Positions 25,659-35,391 of a DNA stretch of 64,000 nt are shown here, piece by piece; position 1 is the first letter of the stretch; each line of letters starts with the position of its first letter. The stretch lies in the NCBI RefSeq assembly GCF_900129935.1, contig NZ_FQXJ01000005.1, forward strand, positions 1 to 64,000, in the 5' to 3' direction. The stretch is from Desulfosporosinus lacus DSM 15449. Its GTDB lineage: Bacteria; Bacillota; Desulfitobacteriia; Desulfitobacteriales; Desulfitobacteriaceae. Made by a program: the position numbers and the translations under genes. The notes under the pieces were generated by a model that saw nothing but the letters and a program-made list of their open reading frames with translations, searched no databases and was not told where the DNA came from.

Positions 25659-26600
25659 CTATTTTACACGAGATTGACAAGCTCTGCAAGCTTGAACCAC
25701 GGACTCCAGTATTACGTTAAAATCAATTTCAAGATCATACCAACTGATTCTGGGATCTCGACGAAACCAAGTTAGCTGTCGTTTAGCAAAATGACGTGTG
25801 TCTCTCTGGAGTAAACGGAGCATTTCTGGTTGTGTCACAAGTCCTTTTAAGAACCAAATCGCGTGTCGATAACCAATACTTTGCAAAGGCTTTAAGGTTA
25901 GTGAATAACCTTCCCTCATAAGACCGAGAGTTTCTTCTATTAAACCTTGTGACAGCATTTCGACGCACCGTTGGTTAATACGTTCATAGATGAGATTGCG
26001 CGGTGCAGTTAATCCAATATATACAATAGATGGATCTAGGGTTTGATATTGATCATCTTTAAATTGACGTTGACTCGATATAGTTTTACCGGTTAATTCA
26101 AAGACTTCAAGTGCTCGAGTAATTCGCAAGACATCGTTAGGGTGAAGTTGCTCAGCTGTTTCAGGATCCCGTTTCTTTAGCTCTTCATGCAATAATAAGT
26201 TTCCATGTAATTCTGCAAACTCATTCCATTTGCAGCGAATTTCTTCACTGCCCTGTTGAGAAAAGTCATAGGGGTCCAGCAAGGAACGTATATAAAGCCC
26301 AGTTCCACCAACAACTATCGGAACATGTCCACGGCTCCTAATCTCGTCAATTAAAGAAGTGGCCATAACTTTAAACTGTGCCGCGGTAAAGGACTCTGCA
26401 GGATCAAGAAAATCAATAAGGTGATGTGGTACGAGTTCAAGTTCTGCCCTGGAAGGTTTAGCTGATCCAATGTCAAGTTTTTGATAAACTTGGACAGAAT
26501 CCCCAGAAATAATTTCCCCACCGATCTTCTGGGCGAGTGCTAGACCAAGTGCTGACTTACCTATGCCAGTCGGGCCAATGATAATTACAAGTGGATACAC
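25659..26600 (-). CDS. miaA: tRNA dimethylallyltransferase MiaA
   Basis: 313 residues: P-loop IIGPTGIGKSALGLALA, substrate motif GGEIISGDSVQVYQKLDIGS and the GGTGLYIRSLL loop. The enzyme adds a dimethylallyl group to A37 of tRNAs reading U-initial codons, the substrate later thiomethylated by MiaB, whose gene is also in this window. GTG start. It sits 13 bases after the methyltransferase gene and 37 bases before hfq, so the three are likely co-transcribed. Confidence 0.96.
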   Translation of the reverse strand: MYPLVIIIGPTGIGKSALGLALAQKIGGEIISGDSVQVYQKLDIGSAKPSRAELELVPHHLIDFLDPAESFTAAQFKVMATSLIDEIRSRGHVPIVVGGTGLYIRSLLDPYDFSQQGSEEIRCKWNEFAELHGNLLLHEELKKRDPETAEQLHPNDVLRITRALEVFELTGKTISSQRQFKDDQYQTLDPSIVYIGLTAPRNLIYERINQRCVEMLSQGLIEETLGLMREGYSLTLKPLQSIGYRHAIWFLKGLVTQPEMLRLLQRDTRHFAKRQLTWFRRDPRISWYDLEIDFNVILESVVQACRACQSRVK

Positions 26601-26613
26601 CTAACCATCTCCA

Positions 26614-27414
26614 TCAAATTATAATTACACCATAATCAACTGGGCTGTATTTTCCACCAAGGAGTATTTCAAATCCAAGACGTTGGAACTCTGAACTGTT
26701 TTTTCGTTCTTTTAAAACAACTCTGCGTCGCGCAATGCGGCATGCTTCTAAAATCGACTTATGTTCCAGCGGGCTATGGTTTGACCAGCTGTGTAAGGGT
26801 TGAATTGAGTCAGACTTTTTACAAGTATTGCGAAACATTGGATCAAAATAGACGACATCGACAGAGTTATCTGGAATACAACTTAAATAATCCCTGTGTT
26901 CCCCCCAGTATACTTTGATTCTTTGAGACGCTTGTGTTAAAGCGTACCATGTGTCTTGTTTATCCTTAGATATAGAGCCAGGGATGATCTTTGAGAAATG
27001 GCGCAGTCCATCTTGTACTATGGCGGCTAAAATCGGGGACTTTTCTATCGCTTGGACCTTCCCGCTTTTTCCGACAGCCCATGCCCCAATGAGGGTATCG
27101 GTTCCTAAACCCAGGGTAGCATCAATTAATGAGTCTCCGTCTTTTAACTGAGTTGCATCAAGATAACGGTCATATCCACCACGCAGAAGGTTCATCAGTC
27201 TAATGACAGCCATACTTGGATGAAAGGCTATTCGCTCCGACCCATTAAGCAAGAAAACTCCTCGTCTGGTAATCGTAAGCTCTGGCTGGTCCCCTTTTTC
27301 GCTCCGTGCTAAAGTCCAGTTGCACCCGGGTTGTCGAAGAAACCATTCCAGTCTTTCTTGAAGTTGGGAGTCAAGATGAGTTGTTCTTATAAGGATGGGG
27401 CTTTCACTAAGCAT
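26614..27414 (-). CDS. Class I SAM-dependent methyltransferase (RsmJ-like)
   Basis: 266 residues with a Rossmann methylase core: SLIDATLGLGTDTLIGAWAV (SAM loop), VQAIEKSP (acidic strand end) and VVYFDPMFRN, resembling the DPMFP motif of RsmJ-like rRNA methylases. Firmicute members (YpiP type) are often encoded between mutL and miaA, as here. The substrate is not proven; small-subunit rRNA is a reasonable guess. No metal or extra domains. Confidence 0.8.
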   Translation of the reverse strand: MLSESPILIRTTHLDSQLQERLEWFLRQPGCNWTLARSEKGDQPELTITRRGVFLLNGSERIAFHPSMAVIRLMNLLRGGYDRYLDATQLKDGDSLIDATLGLGTDTLIGAWAVGKSGKVQAIEKSPILAAIVQDGLRHFSKIIPGSISKDKQDTWYALTQASQRIKVYWGEHRDYLSCIPDNSVDVVYFDPMFRNTCKKSDSIQPLHSWSNHSPLEHKSILEACRIARRRVVLKERKNSSEFQRLGFEILLGGKYSPVDYGVIII

Positions 27415-27565
27415 AGAGCCTCCAGTTTTTTTGCGTATTTAGTAGTATACCCTTAACACCAGACAGGCAAACTCCAGATAGTCTATCCGACAGGTAATCG
27501 CTGAAGATGACAAAGAATGCTAAACTTTAGACGGGTTAAAAACCTCGCCTGCCAAGCAGAGTGTT

Positions 27566-29539
27566 TTAGGTGCGATAAAAACGTTTTTCTAATTCCGAAC
27601 GAGTCATTGTAACCATTGTAGGCCGTCCGTGTGGACAGGTATACGGATTTTCTGTGCGGCTGAGGCTTGCCATCAGTTGTTCCATTTCAGGCAAGCTAAG
27701 GGAGTCTTTCGCTTTAATCGATTCCTTACAGGCTAACATATAAATCCATTCTTCTAATATTTTATCAAACGTCGGCGGTGAATTTTTAAGTAGAACCTCT
27801 TCAATGAATTGTCGAAGCAAATCATCGGCTTGAAACGAACCTGTTTGAACGGGTACGCCACGCAGTAAATAAGTTCGAGAGCCAAATTGCTCTATAATGA
27901 ATCCCATTTCATTTAAAATCCATAAGTTTTCTATAAGCACCTGCTCTTCTTGAAGAGAAAACTCCATGGGAAGGGGTATTAAAAGGGTCTGGCTGGCTTG
28001 TTCAGCTTGTCTGAACTCTCTCAGCAGTCGTTCATAGTTTACCCGCTCATGAGCCGCATGTTGATCGATCATTATAAGCACCTTACCATCTGTAGCCAGG
28101 ATATAGGTGTTAAACAGTTGCGTCAACGGCCACATATGACTCAGAGATTCCGTAGATTCTGCATCAATCTGAGCGGTGGAACTTTCTTGAATGTCTAAAT
28201 AATCCTTTACTGTCTCCGGTTCCCTTTGATATAAATTTATTTGATCATCCTTGTGTATTTCAGAGCTGGCCGGCATTTTTAAATCAGGCACAACAGTATC
28301 TGGAGATTTGTGAAGTATCTCGGTTTGATTAGTAAATTTGATTTTCGACTGTTCGTACGCATGAGGTTTATAGGACAGTTTAGAGTGAGTATCTGGCAAG
28401 CTTGGCGCTTCTGACTCACAAATGTCGATCTTTTTATAGGAGCTTGGTGACAGGGTTAAGGATTTAGAATTTTGAACCTCAGCTAAAGTTAAGGGAACCT
28501 GGGATTTAGGGGGGATTGAGGATTTAATTTGAATTGAAGGTAAAGGTTTACTCTTGATCAACCCCCGATAAACCGTTTCACGGATAAATTGGGTTAAGGC
28601 TTGCTCCTCCTTAAACCGCACATCCATTTTTGTAGGATGAACATTCACATCATAATCAGAAGGAGAAACAGTTAAATGCAATACCACGACAGGATGAAGC
28701 TTTACGGGTATGAGGGTATGATACCCTTCAGCCAGAGCACGACTTAAAATTGGCGAGCGAACTATCCGTCCATTGATCATAAAAAATTGCGCTTGTTTAG
28801 AAGACCGAACCAGGTTTGGGGGGCTGATAAAACCTGCCAGATGCCATTTTTCTTGTTGTTCGTTAATGGGAATGAGTTGGCGGGCAATATCATATCCCAG
28901 AACCGTACCTATGGCTTCCCGCAAATCTCCACGTCCTGTGGTTTGTAATACGACCTGTTGAGGGTGGGTCAAAGAAAAGGCGATATCTGGGTGGGCAAGG
29001 GCAATTCGTCCGATGGTATCACTTATTAGGCCAAATTCAGTTGGAGTGGATTTTAGGAATTTTAAGCGAGCGGGTGTGTTATAAAAAAGATCGCGTACGG
29101 TCACAGAAGTTCCTACAGGACATCCGATTTCTTTAAGCTCTGCTTCTTCCCCACCATGAAGGGTGAGACTTAATCCGGCAGCCTCATCGACTGGTCGGGA
29201 GGAAATTTCCAAGTGGGAAACAGAAGCAATACTCGGGAGTGCTTCCCCTCTAAAACCGAGAGTTTGCAAATGATTTAAGTCTTCGATCTGAGAAATTTTA
29301 CTTGTCGCATGACGTATCACCGCCAAAGGCAAATCTGTAATTCCGATTCCGCTGCCATCATCCCGCACCCTAATTAAAGGTACTCCGTTTCCTTCGATAG
29401 TAATATCAATGTGTTTTGCACCTGAATCTATGGAATTTTCGACTAACTCCTTAACCACAGAGGCTGGACGTTCGACAACTTCACCGGCAGAGATTTGGTT
29501 TGCAGAATGAGCATCAAGAATATGAATAACCGGTGTCAA
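27566..29539 (-). CDS. mutL: DNA mismatch repair protein MutL
   Basis: 657 residues. The GHKL ATPase N-terminus shows [21 protein letters not shown]-type sequence (here [14 protein letters not shown]), DDGSGI and [13 protein letters not shown]. After a poorly conserved linker of about 150 residues, the C-terminal domain carries [12 protein letters not shown], the DQHA-x2-E-x4-E endonuclease motif of MutL in bacteria lacking MutH. So it should nick the new strand. It overlaps the deacetylase-like gene by four bases and is therefore translationally coupled to it. Confidence 0.96.
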   Translation of the reverse strand: [657 protein letters not shown]

Positions 29540-30870
29540 AACTCCATCAGTCCTTCTTTCCTATTCCAAAGGTATTGTTTATCATGCAATTGATTTTGTA
29601 ACATTCCATTTGCAAAACCTTCATTTGGTTTTTGAAGATGATCCCATAGGTCGTAACCTGCTTGCTCACAAATTGGGCAGGCTTCGAAGGGAATTCGCAC
29701 CAATATTGACGTTTCTGTATATCGTCTGCTTTCTATATAGACAGTTCCGGCGCAATTACTGCACTCTCGTACGTAATCATGTCGTGTTTCTTGGAAACCT
29801 TCTGTATCATAATAAACCGAATGGGGAATGGATATCCAATTCCCCTTAGGAAAATAGGGCTTGTTTTGAATTGTGAAACTTTGCTTGACTGTTTGCTGTT
29901 GCTTTTGAAGATCTTGAATATAAGGTTTCAAGGCAGCTAAAGTTAATGTAGTACGTTTCAGCTTCTGAGGTTCACGAACATGATGGTAGTCTTCTCCGGC
30001 AAGGGCAAGTAAGATGGCTAAGTTGACATATGGGAGTGCCCCTTCAATGGAATATCCCCCTTCGAGAACTGCTAAATCCGGTTGAAGGAGTTCAGTAATC
30101 CGTCCGTATCCCCTCGCAGTTAGATTCATTGAAGCCAGCGGATCGGTAAAATGGTTGTCTTGCCCAGCTGAATTAATAATGATTTCTGGAGCAAATGCCT
30201 GCAAGCGCGGCAACACCCAGTTTTCCAAAATGTAATGGTAGCCTTCGTCACCGGTGCCGGGCGGAAGTGGTATATTCAAAGTTTGATCCCAGGCATTAGG
30301 ACCCCCTTTTTCATTAACGAACCCGCTTCCCGGATAGAGTGTGCGCCCATCTTGGTGGAGGGAAATAAAGAGAACATTAGGGTCATGGTAAAAGATATCT
30401 TGAGTTCCATCTCCGTGATGAACATCCGTATCCACAATAGCAATTCTTTTTTTACCAAAACGAGCTCTTAAATAGTTGACAAGAATAGCTTCATTATTTA
30501 GCGAACAAAAGCCGCGATTTCCCCATACCGTCGCTCCTGAATGATGACCCGGGGGGCGAGCCATAACAAAACCGTTGTCGATCTCGCCCTTCACTTGCGC
30601 TTCTCCCAGCAGAAGTGAACTTCCGGCGGAAATAAGATGGGGATCTAAGCTTTCAATGTGAGCTCCCGGACTAGGAAATAACGCCTGTGTTCTAAGCACA
30701 TCTTTCATAGTGGCGACACGGGGAGAAAACTGCTTAATCTGTGGCAGGTCAAGAACTCCCTCTTCAAAAAGTTGCTCTTGAGTATAAAGGAGACGCTCCT
30801 CACGTTCCGGATGGGAGTCACCCAACGACCAATCAAAGGCAGGGAAAAATAAAATTCCTGTTCTTTTCAT
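29536..30870 (-). CDS. Histone deacetylase-family hydrolase with C-terminal zinc-ribbon-like segment
   Basis: 444 residues. The first 300 form an arginase/deacetylase fold with RPPGHHSGATVWGNRGFC, IVDTDVHHGDGTQDIFY and SAGQDNHFTDPLASM, which give the active-site histidines and zinc ligands. Relatives act as AcuC-type or polyamine deacetylases. The last 140 residues contain CSNC and CPIC pairs about 35 residues apart, a probable zinc ribbon not found in simple AcuC proteins. It overlaps both neighbours (hyuA-like and mutL) by four bases. Substrate unknown. Confidence 0.85.
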   Translation of the reverse strand: MKRTGILFFPAFDWSLGDSHPEREERLLYTQEQLFEEGVLDLPQIKQFSPRVATMKDVLRTQALFPSPGAHIESLDPHLISAGSSLLLGEAQVKGEIDNGFVMARPPGHHSGATVWGNRGFCSLNNEAILVNYLRARFGKKRIAIVDTDVHHGDGTQDIFYHDPNVLFISLHQDGRTLYPGSGFVNEKGGPNAWDQTLNIPLPPGTGDEGYHYILENWVLPRLQAFAPEIIINSAGQDNHFTDPLASMNLTARGYGRITELLQPDLAVLEGGYSIEGALPYVNLAILLALAGEDYHHVREPQKLKRTTLTLAALKPYIQDLQKQQQTVKQSFTIQNKPYFPKGNWISIPHSVYYDTEGFQETRHDYVRECSNCAGTVYIESRRYTETSILVRIPFEACPICEQAGYDLWDHLQKPNEGFANGMLQNQLHDKQYLWNRKEGLMEF

Positions 30871-32528
30871 TCCTTTACCCTCCCAATCACTCCTGGCCGT
30901 AAATGGACGGCCCCACGGATAATTTGACCTACGGTTTGATAATTTTGAACAATAGGAAAGAAATCGAAGGGTTCCTTCTCCATATCTTGAATTTCAATTC
31001 CATAGTTTGCAGCTTGCTGTTGAACAAGAGTCTCCAGAAAACCCTCCACTTCGCGGTGAGGCCTAAGCGATCCTGTCCATTTCCCTTGTTCCCCGGTCTC
31101 TTCAACTCGATACTGTTTCATATAAGTGTCAAGATGAAGAGTACAATCAAAGGCAGGTCTGGCCAGAGCGGCTCCAAGGGCATTAGAGACTTCCGAGAAA
31201 GCTCCCAGTTGAACCGTTGTTTTTAGTCGTTTCCCCAAAGCCGTTGTGATTCCCCTGGCACCCCCGCCACTGACTATGGTATTAAACTCCTTGTTTTCAT
31301 GAGGATGAAGGACCTCCCAAACTTTGTAGGCCGGCTCCTCTTTCCACTCTCGCTTAAGTGAATCGACTGCTTCCGCAATTCGGTCAACTACCCTGTCGAT
31401 AATCTCAGCAGCCAGATCATGGAGGAGCTGTGGATTTCTCTGTTCAGGTGGCAATAGGGAGGCCAGCCCTTCTTCCGCCAGCTGTTCATCCCCATAATCA
31501 ATAAGCTTAAGATAACGCATGGCATCCGTGGGAGTTGGTCTGTCACCACCCAGACAGCAGGCAGGACCAAGTCGATATTCTTCTATGACAAAGCCCTGAT
31601 CTTTAGTACGGACAACAGAGTCCCCCCCCACTGGAATAGAGCGAACTGCAAGGGAACGTACAAGGGTTGAAAAACCACCTATTTGAGCTCCTTTTGAACT
31701 AATTAAGGGGGCTCCGGAAAGAGTAAGACCAATATCTGTCGTTGTACCTCCAATATCAACAATAATCGAAGAAGCATTCGGGCTGGTTTGGGTCAGCGCA
31801 GAAAGAACACTGGCCGCCGGTCCGGAATAAATGGAATCAATCGGCCGTATCTTGGCTAGCGGTAAACTTCCACCATCAGCTTTTAAGATGTAAATAGGAG
31901 CTTGAATGTTCCGAGCGCTTACGGCAGTTTGCAGTTGTTGAGCAAATTGGTGATATAAATCGGAAACGCCCAGATTAAGGTAAGTTGTTAGACTGCGACG
32001 ATAAAAATTAGCCTGTCCCCACTCATGCCCTAGGGCCAAGGTTAATGAGGGATTGTGCTCTTTCAGGTAAGCAGCCAGTTGTTCCTCATGAAGACGGTTT
32101 CGGTGGGAGAACTTTCCTACAATAGCCGCGTGAGATATATTATCTCTTTGCAATTGGAGTTTATCCCATTCTTTCTCATCGGGGGCCTCAATTTCTCTGC
32201 CCCTAAAATCCATTTCTCCACTGAGTTCTGTGTAGCTTACTGGCCAAGGAAGGGCATCGATTTTCATCCCATTTCCCGAGAACAAAAGTAATTTAACCGG
32301 GGGAATTCGGTTTTGCAGAACCGCATTTGTTACCAGTGTGGTACTTACCGTGATTTGGTTAATCTCCTGTTCATCTGAGATCTTTAAGGTATCAAAAGCA
32401 TTCATGAGGGTTTCTACTAAGTTATCAGACTGGGTGGGCACTTTAGCTGTCTGTTGGATTCGGCCATGGTGAAAATACACGGCATCAGTATAAGTACCTC
32501 CCACATCAATACCTACTCGATTAAACAT
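30867..32528 (-). CDS. Hydantoinase/oxoprolinase-family protein (HyuA-like)
   Basis: 553 residues with the ASKHA-type opening VGIDVGGTYTDAVYF, STTLVTNAVLQ, SIYSGPAASVLSAL and a second phosphate loop VDIGGTTTDIGL, as in the N-terminal part of HyuA and 5-oxoprolinase. It is much shorter than full oxoprolinase and there is no HyuB partner. Substrate is unknown; ATP-dependent action on a ring amide or lactam is the family theme. GGGGG precedes the ATG. Its stop overlaps the next start (ATGA). Confidence 0.85.
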   Translation of the reverse strand: MFNRVGIDVGGTYTDAVYFHHGRIQQTAKVPTQSDNLVETLMNAFDTLKISDEQEINQITVSTTLVTNAVLQNRIPPVKLLLFSGNGMKIDALPWPVSYTELSGEMDFRGREIEAPDEKEWDKLQLQRDNISHAAIVGKFSHRNRLHEEQLAAYLKEHNPSLTLALGHEWGQANFYRRSLTTYLNLGVSDLYHQFAQQLQTAVSARNIQAPIYILKADGGSLPLAKIRPIDSIYSGPAASVLSALTQTSPNASSIIVDIGGTTTDIGLTLSGAPLISSKGAQIGGFSTLVRSLAVRSIPVGGDSVVRTKDQGFVIEEYRLGPACCLGGDRPTPTDAMRYLKLIDYGDEQLAEEGLASLLPPEQRNPQLLHDLAAEIIDRVVDRIAEAVDSLKREWKEEPAYKVWEVLHPHENKEFNTIVSGGGARGITTALGKRLKTTVQLGAFSEVSNALGAALARPAFDCTLHLDTYMKQYRVEETGEQGKWTGSLRPHREVEGFLETLVQQQAANYGIEIQDMEKEPFDFFPIVQNYQTVGQIIRGAVHLRPGVIGRVKE

Positions 32529-32548
32529 AAGTTACCCCCTTAATCGAT

Positions 32549-32707
32549 GTTCGTGGTTCGAAATTCGTTGTTCGATCTATAAGCACGAAAACTAATTTCG
32601 AACTACGACTGAAACTGAACTTGAAATATGGACTAGGTCCACTAACATGAAATCTCAACCCTGATTTCCTATTTAGGAATTCAAACTTCGATCTTCGAAC
32701 CACGAAC
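32549..32707. repeat. Terminal inverted repeat element between mutS and the hyuA-like gene
   Basis: GTTCGTGGTTCGAA (32549-32562) and TTCGAACCACGAAC (32694-32707) are perfect 14-base inverted repeats that enclose 131 bases. Inside are further related words such as TTCGAACTACGA and a GGACTAGGTCC palindrome, but no gene. It resembles a small non-autonomous element inserted between co-directional genes. Confidence 0.55.
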
Positions 32708-32717
32708 TACGAGTATC

Positions 32718-35270
32718 CTACATGGTTTCTGCAGATTGTATACGCTCACGTATGTCAAAGAGATATTGAAGAGCTTGGCGTGCAGTCATATCTTCCAAGG
32801 GAAGCTTCTCAATTTCTTGCAAGAGTGGATGTGTTTTGGGAACATCAAAAAGGGTAAATTGAGTGATAACCTTGGCCGGGGCATCTTCAGTATGAACGGG
32901 TTCGGAGGACTCTAATTCTAAAAGTAAGGATTTGGCACGCTGAATTAACTCTTGCGGAAGACCAGCCAGACGAGCTACTTGAATACCATAACTGCGGTCT
33001 GCACGGCCAGGCAATATTTTGTGTAAAAATATGATATCTTCCCCACGTTCCTTCACACCTACATGAAGGTTAAAAAGACCGGAAAAATCATCTTGAAGTT
33101 GAGTTAATTCATGATAATGAGTTGCAAAAAGGGTTTTAGGGTTAAACTCGGGATGTTGCACCAGGTGTTCAGTCACCGCCCATGCAATACTAAGCCCATC
33201 ATATGTAGCAGTCCCTCGTCCGATTTCATCTAAAATGATCAAGCTGTTACGAGTGGCATATTTCAGAATGTGGGCTACTTCTTGCATCTCAACCATAAAG
33301 GTGCTTTGACCGGCTGTTAAATCATCGGATGCCCCAACCCGTGTGAAAATACGGTCAACCAGTGTAATACTGGCCTTTTTTGCGGGTACAAAAGAGCCAA
33401 TATGAGCCATTAGAACAATTAACGCGACTTGACGCATGTAGGTGGATTTTCCAGCCATATTTGGACCTGTGATGAGAGCTAAATGCTGACTTCCGGACAA
33501 ATGGGTATCGTTAGGAACAAAGCCACCCTGTTCAATCATTTCTTCGACAACCGGGTGTCGGCCTTCAGTAATAAGAATCTGTCCATCAGTTTTGATTTGG
33601 GGACGAACATAATGATTGCGAACTGCCACTTCTGCCAAACTAACGAAAACATCAATTTCCGCGAGTACTTGAGCCACCTGAATGATTTTTTTAGTATTGG
33701 CTCTGACCTCTTCTCGAAGAGCTAATAGAAGTTCATATTCAAGATCCTTCAGCTTTTCTTCAGCACCTATGATTTTCAGTTCATATTCTTTGAGTTCGGG
33801 CGTAATAAACCTTTCAGCATTGGACAGAGTCTGCTTGCGTTGATAGTCACTAGGAACAAGATGAGCATTAGCATGTGTAATTTCTATATAATAACCAAAG
33901 ACTTTATTATACCCTATCTTTAATGAACGAATTCCCGTACGTTCTCGTTCGGCATTTTCTAACTGGGCTAACCATTCTTTACCACCCGTCGCAATCTTAC
34001 GTAATTCGTCTACTTCTTTAGAATACCCTGTTTTAATAATATTCCCTTCTCGCAGGGAGAGTGGAGGATTTGGATTAATGGCATTCTGCAATTTAGTAAC
34101 GAATAGATCAAGTCCTTTAAGATAAGGAACCTTGATTTTGAGAGTTTCAAAAGAACTTGACGTAAGAATCATGCAAATATCCGGAAGCAAAGCTAAAGTC
34201 TGGGTCAACGACAATAAGTCCTTTGCATTAGCAGTTCCATAGGACACTTTTCCCATTAAACGTTCGAGATCATACACTTCGGAAAGAAGTTTTTGTAAAT
34301 CATTGCGAAAAAATGAGTCTGCTATTAATTCTTCAACTGATTTAAGTCGTTCTTCTATTTCAACTTGCTTAAGCAAGGGCTTGTCTATCCAATGCTTTAA
34401 GAGTCTTCCACCGAAGGCTGTTTTGGTTAGGTCCAGAACAGAAAGCAGTGTTCCTTTCTTACTGCCCCCTCGAAGGGATTCTGTGAGTTCCAAGTTGCGA
34501 CGCGTCCATTGATCAAGAAACATCCAACGCTCGGAACGATATGTTTTGATTTCAACAATATGGGTAGGATCAACCCCTGGCATGGTCTCCAGTAAGTAGT
34601 TCCATAAACCGGCGGCAGCTTTGGCAGCTATGGGGAATTCCTGAAACAATGACTCTTGTCGTTGAAAATGATCGCGCATAGCCTGACCGCCAAAAGTCTT
34701 TTGTTCGCGGACGGTACAATAATAGCCTATCCAGAGTTTAGGCCTTTTCAGCAGTTCAGGTGGCAGAAGGAGTTCAGCAGGGTTAATCCTAGAAACTTCA
34801 GTAAGAAGTACATCTAGGTCAGCAGTTTGGAAAATAGCAAACTCACCTGTGGATAAATCCAGGAAGGCTAACCCCCATTGTTCATGGTAATATACACTGG
34901 CTAAATAATGATTTGAACGTTCGGAGACAGACTCTGTCAGAGTGCCGGGGGAGACAATACGAATAATATCACGTTTGACAATTCCTTTAGAATCTTTAGC
35001 GTCTTCAACTTGTTCGCAAATCGCAACTTTATTGCCGGCCTTAACTAGTTTTGATAAATAATTATCTAAAGCATGATAAGGGACCCCACACATGGGGATA
35101 CGTTTCCCTTCTCCTGCATCTCTTCCGGTTAAGGCGATTTGTAAAATCGGTGCCGCGACTTCAGCGTCTTCCCCGAACATTTCATAAAAATCACCTAATC
35201 GAAAAAATAGAATTGCATCCGGCGCTTTATCTTTAATAATTCGGTATTGTTGCATCATTGGGGTAGTCAT
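32718..35270 (-). CDS. mutS: DNA mismatch repair protein MutS
   Basis: 850 residues from the ATG at 35270, which has GGGGAG upstream; a TTG nine codons earlier would include that site. The mismatch-reading F-x-E is present in FFRLGDFYEMFGED. The ATPase has Walker A GPNMAGKSTYMRQ, Walker B ILDEIGRGTATYDG and the composite-site FATHYHELTQL. It recognises mispairs and recruits MutL, encoded three genes downstream; here two metabolic-looking genes separate the pair. Confidence 0.97.
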   Translation of the reverse strand: MTTPMMQQYRIIKDKAPDAILFFRLGDFYEMFGEDAEVAAPILQIALTGRDAGEGKRIPMCGVPYHALDNYLSKLVKAGNKVAICEQVEDAKDSKGIVKRDIIRIVSPGTLTESVSERSNHYLASVYYHEQWGLAFLDLSTGEFAIFQTADLDVLLTEVSRINPAELLLPPELLKRPKLWIGYYCTVREQKTFGGQAMRDHFQRQESLFQEFPIAAKAAAGLWNYLLETMPGVDPTHIVEIKTYRSERWMFLDQWTRRNLELTESLRGGSKKGTLLSVLDLTKTAFGGRLLKHWIDKPLLKQVEIEERLKSVEELIADSFFRNDLQKLLSEVYDLERLMGKVSYGTANAKDLLSLTQTLALLPDICMILTSSSFETLKIKVPYLKGLDLFVTKLQNAINPNPPLSLREGNIIKTGYSKEVDELRKIATGGKEWLAQLENAERERTGIRSLKIGYNKVFGYYIEITHANAHLVPSDYQRKQTLSNAERFITPELKEYELKIIGAEEKLKDLEYELLLALREEVRANTKKIIQVAQVLAEIDVFVSLAEVAVRNHYVRPQIKTDGQILITEGRHPVVEEMIEQGGFVPNDTHLSGSQHLALITGPNMAGKSTYMRQVALIVLMAHIGSFVPAKKASITLVDRIFTRVGASDDLTAGQSTFMVEMQEVAHILKYATRNSLIILDEIGRGTATYDGLSIAWAVTEHLVQHPEFNPKTLFATHYHELTQLQDDFSGLFNLHVGVKERGEDIIFLHKILPGRADRSYGIQVARLAGLPQELIQRAKSLLLELESSEPVHTEDAPAKVITQFTLFDVPKTHPLLQEIEKLPLEDMTARQALQYLFDIRERIQSAETM

Positions 35271-35329
35271 ATTTGTCTTCTCCCCTTTTAGATTCAATTC
35301 TAAGCAGGCCCTGGTTTCCGGCCAGTATC

Positions 35330-35366
35330 AAAAAAGGGAAGAGCTTAGCATTAGCCCTTCCCTTTC
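35330..35366 (-). terminator. Terminator after the YmcA-like gene
   Basis: On the minus strand GGGAAGGGCTAA and TAAGCTCTTCCC form a hairpin followed by TTTTTT, 25 bases past the YmcA-like stop and 60 bases before mutS. Confidence 0.8.
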
Positions 35367-35391
35367 CCAAGTATCGGTGGTTTAGCAGGGA

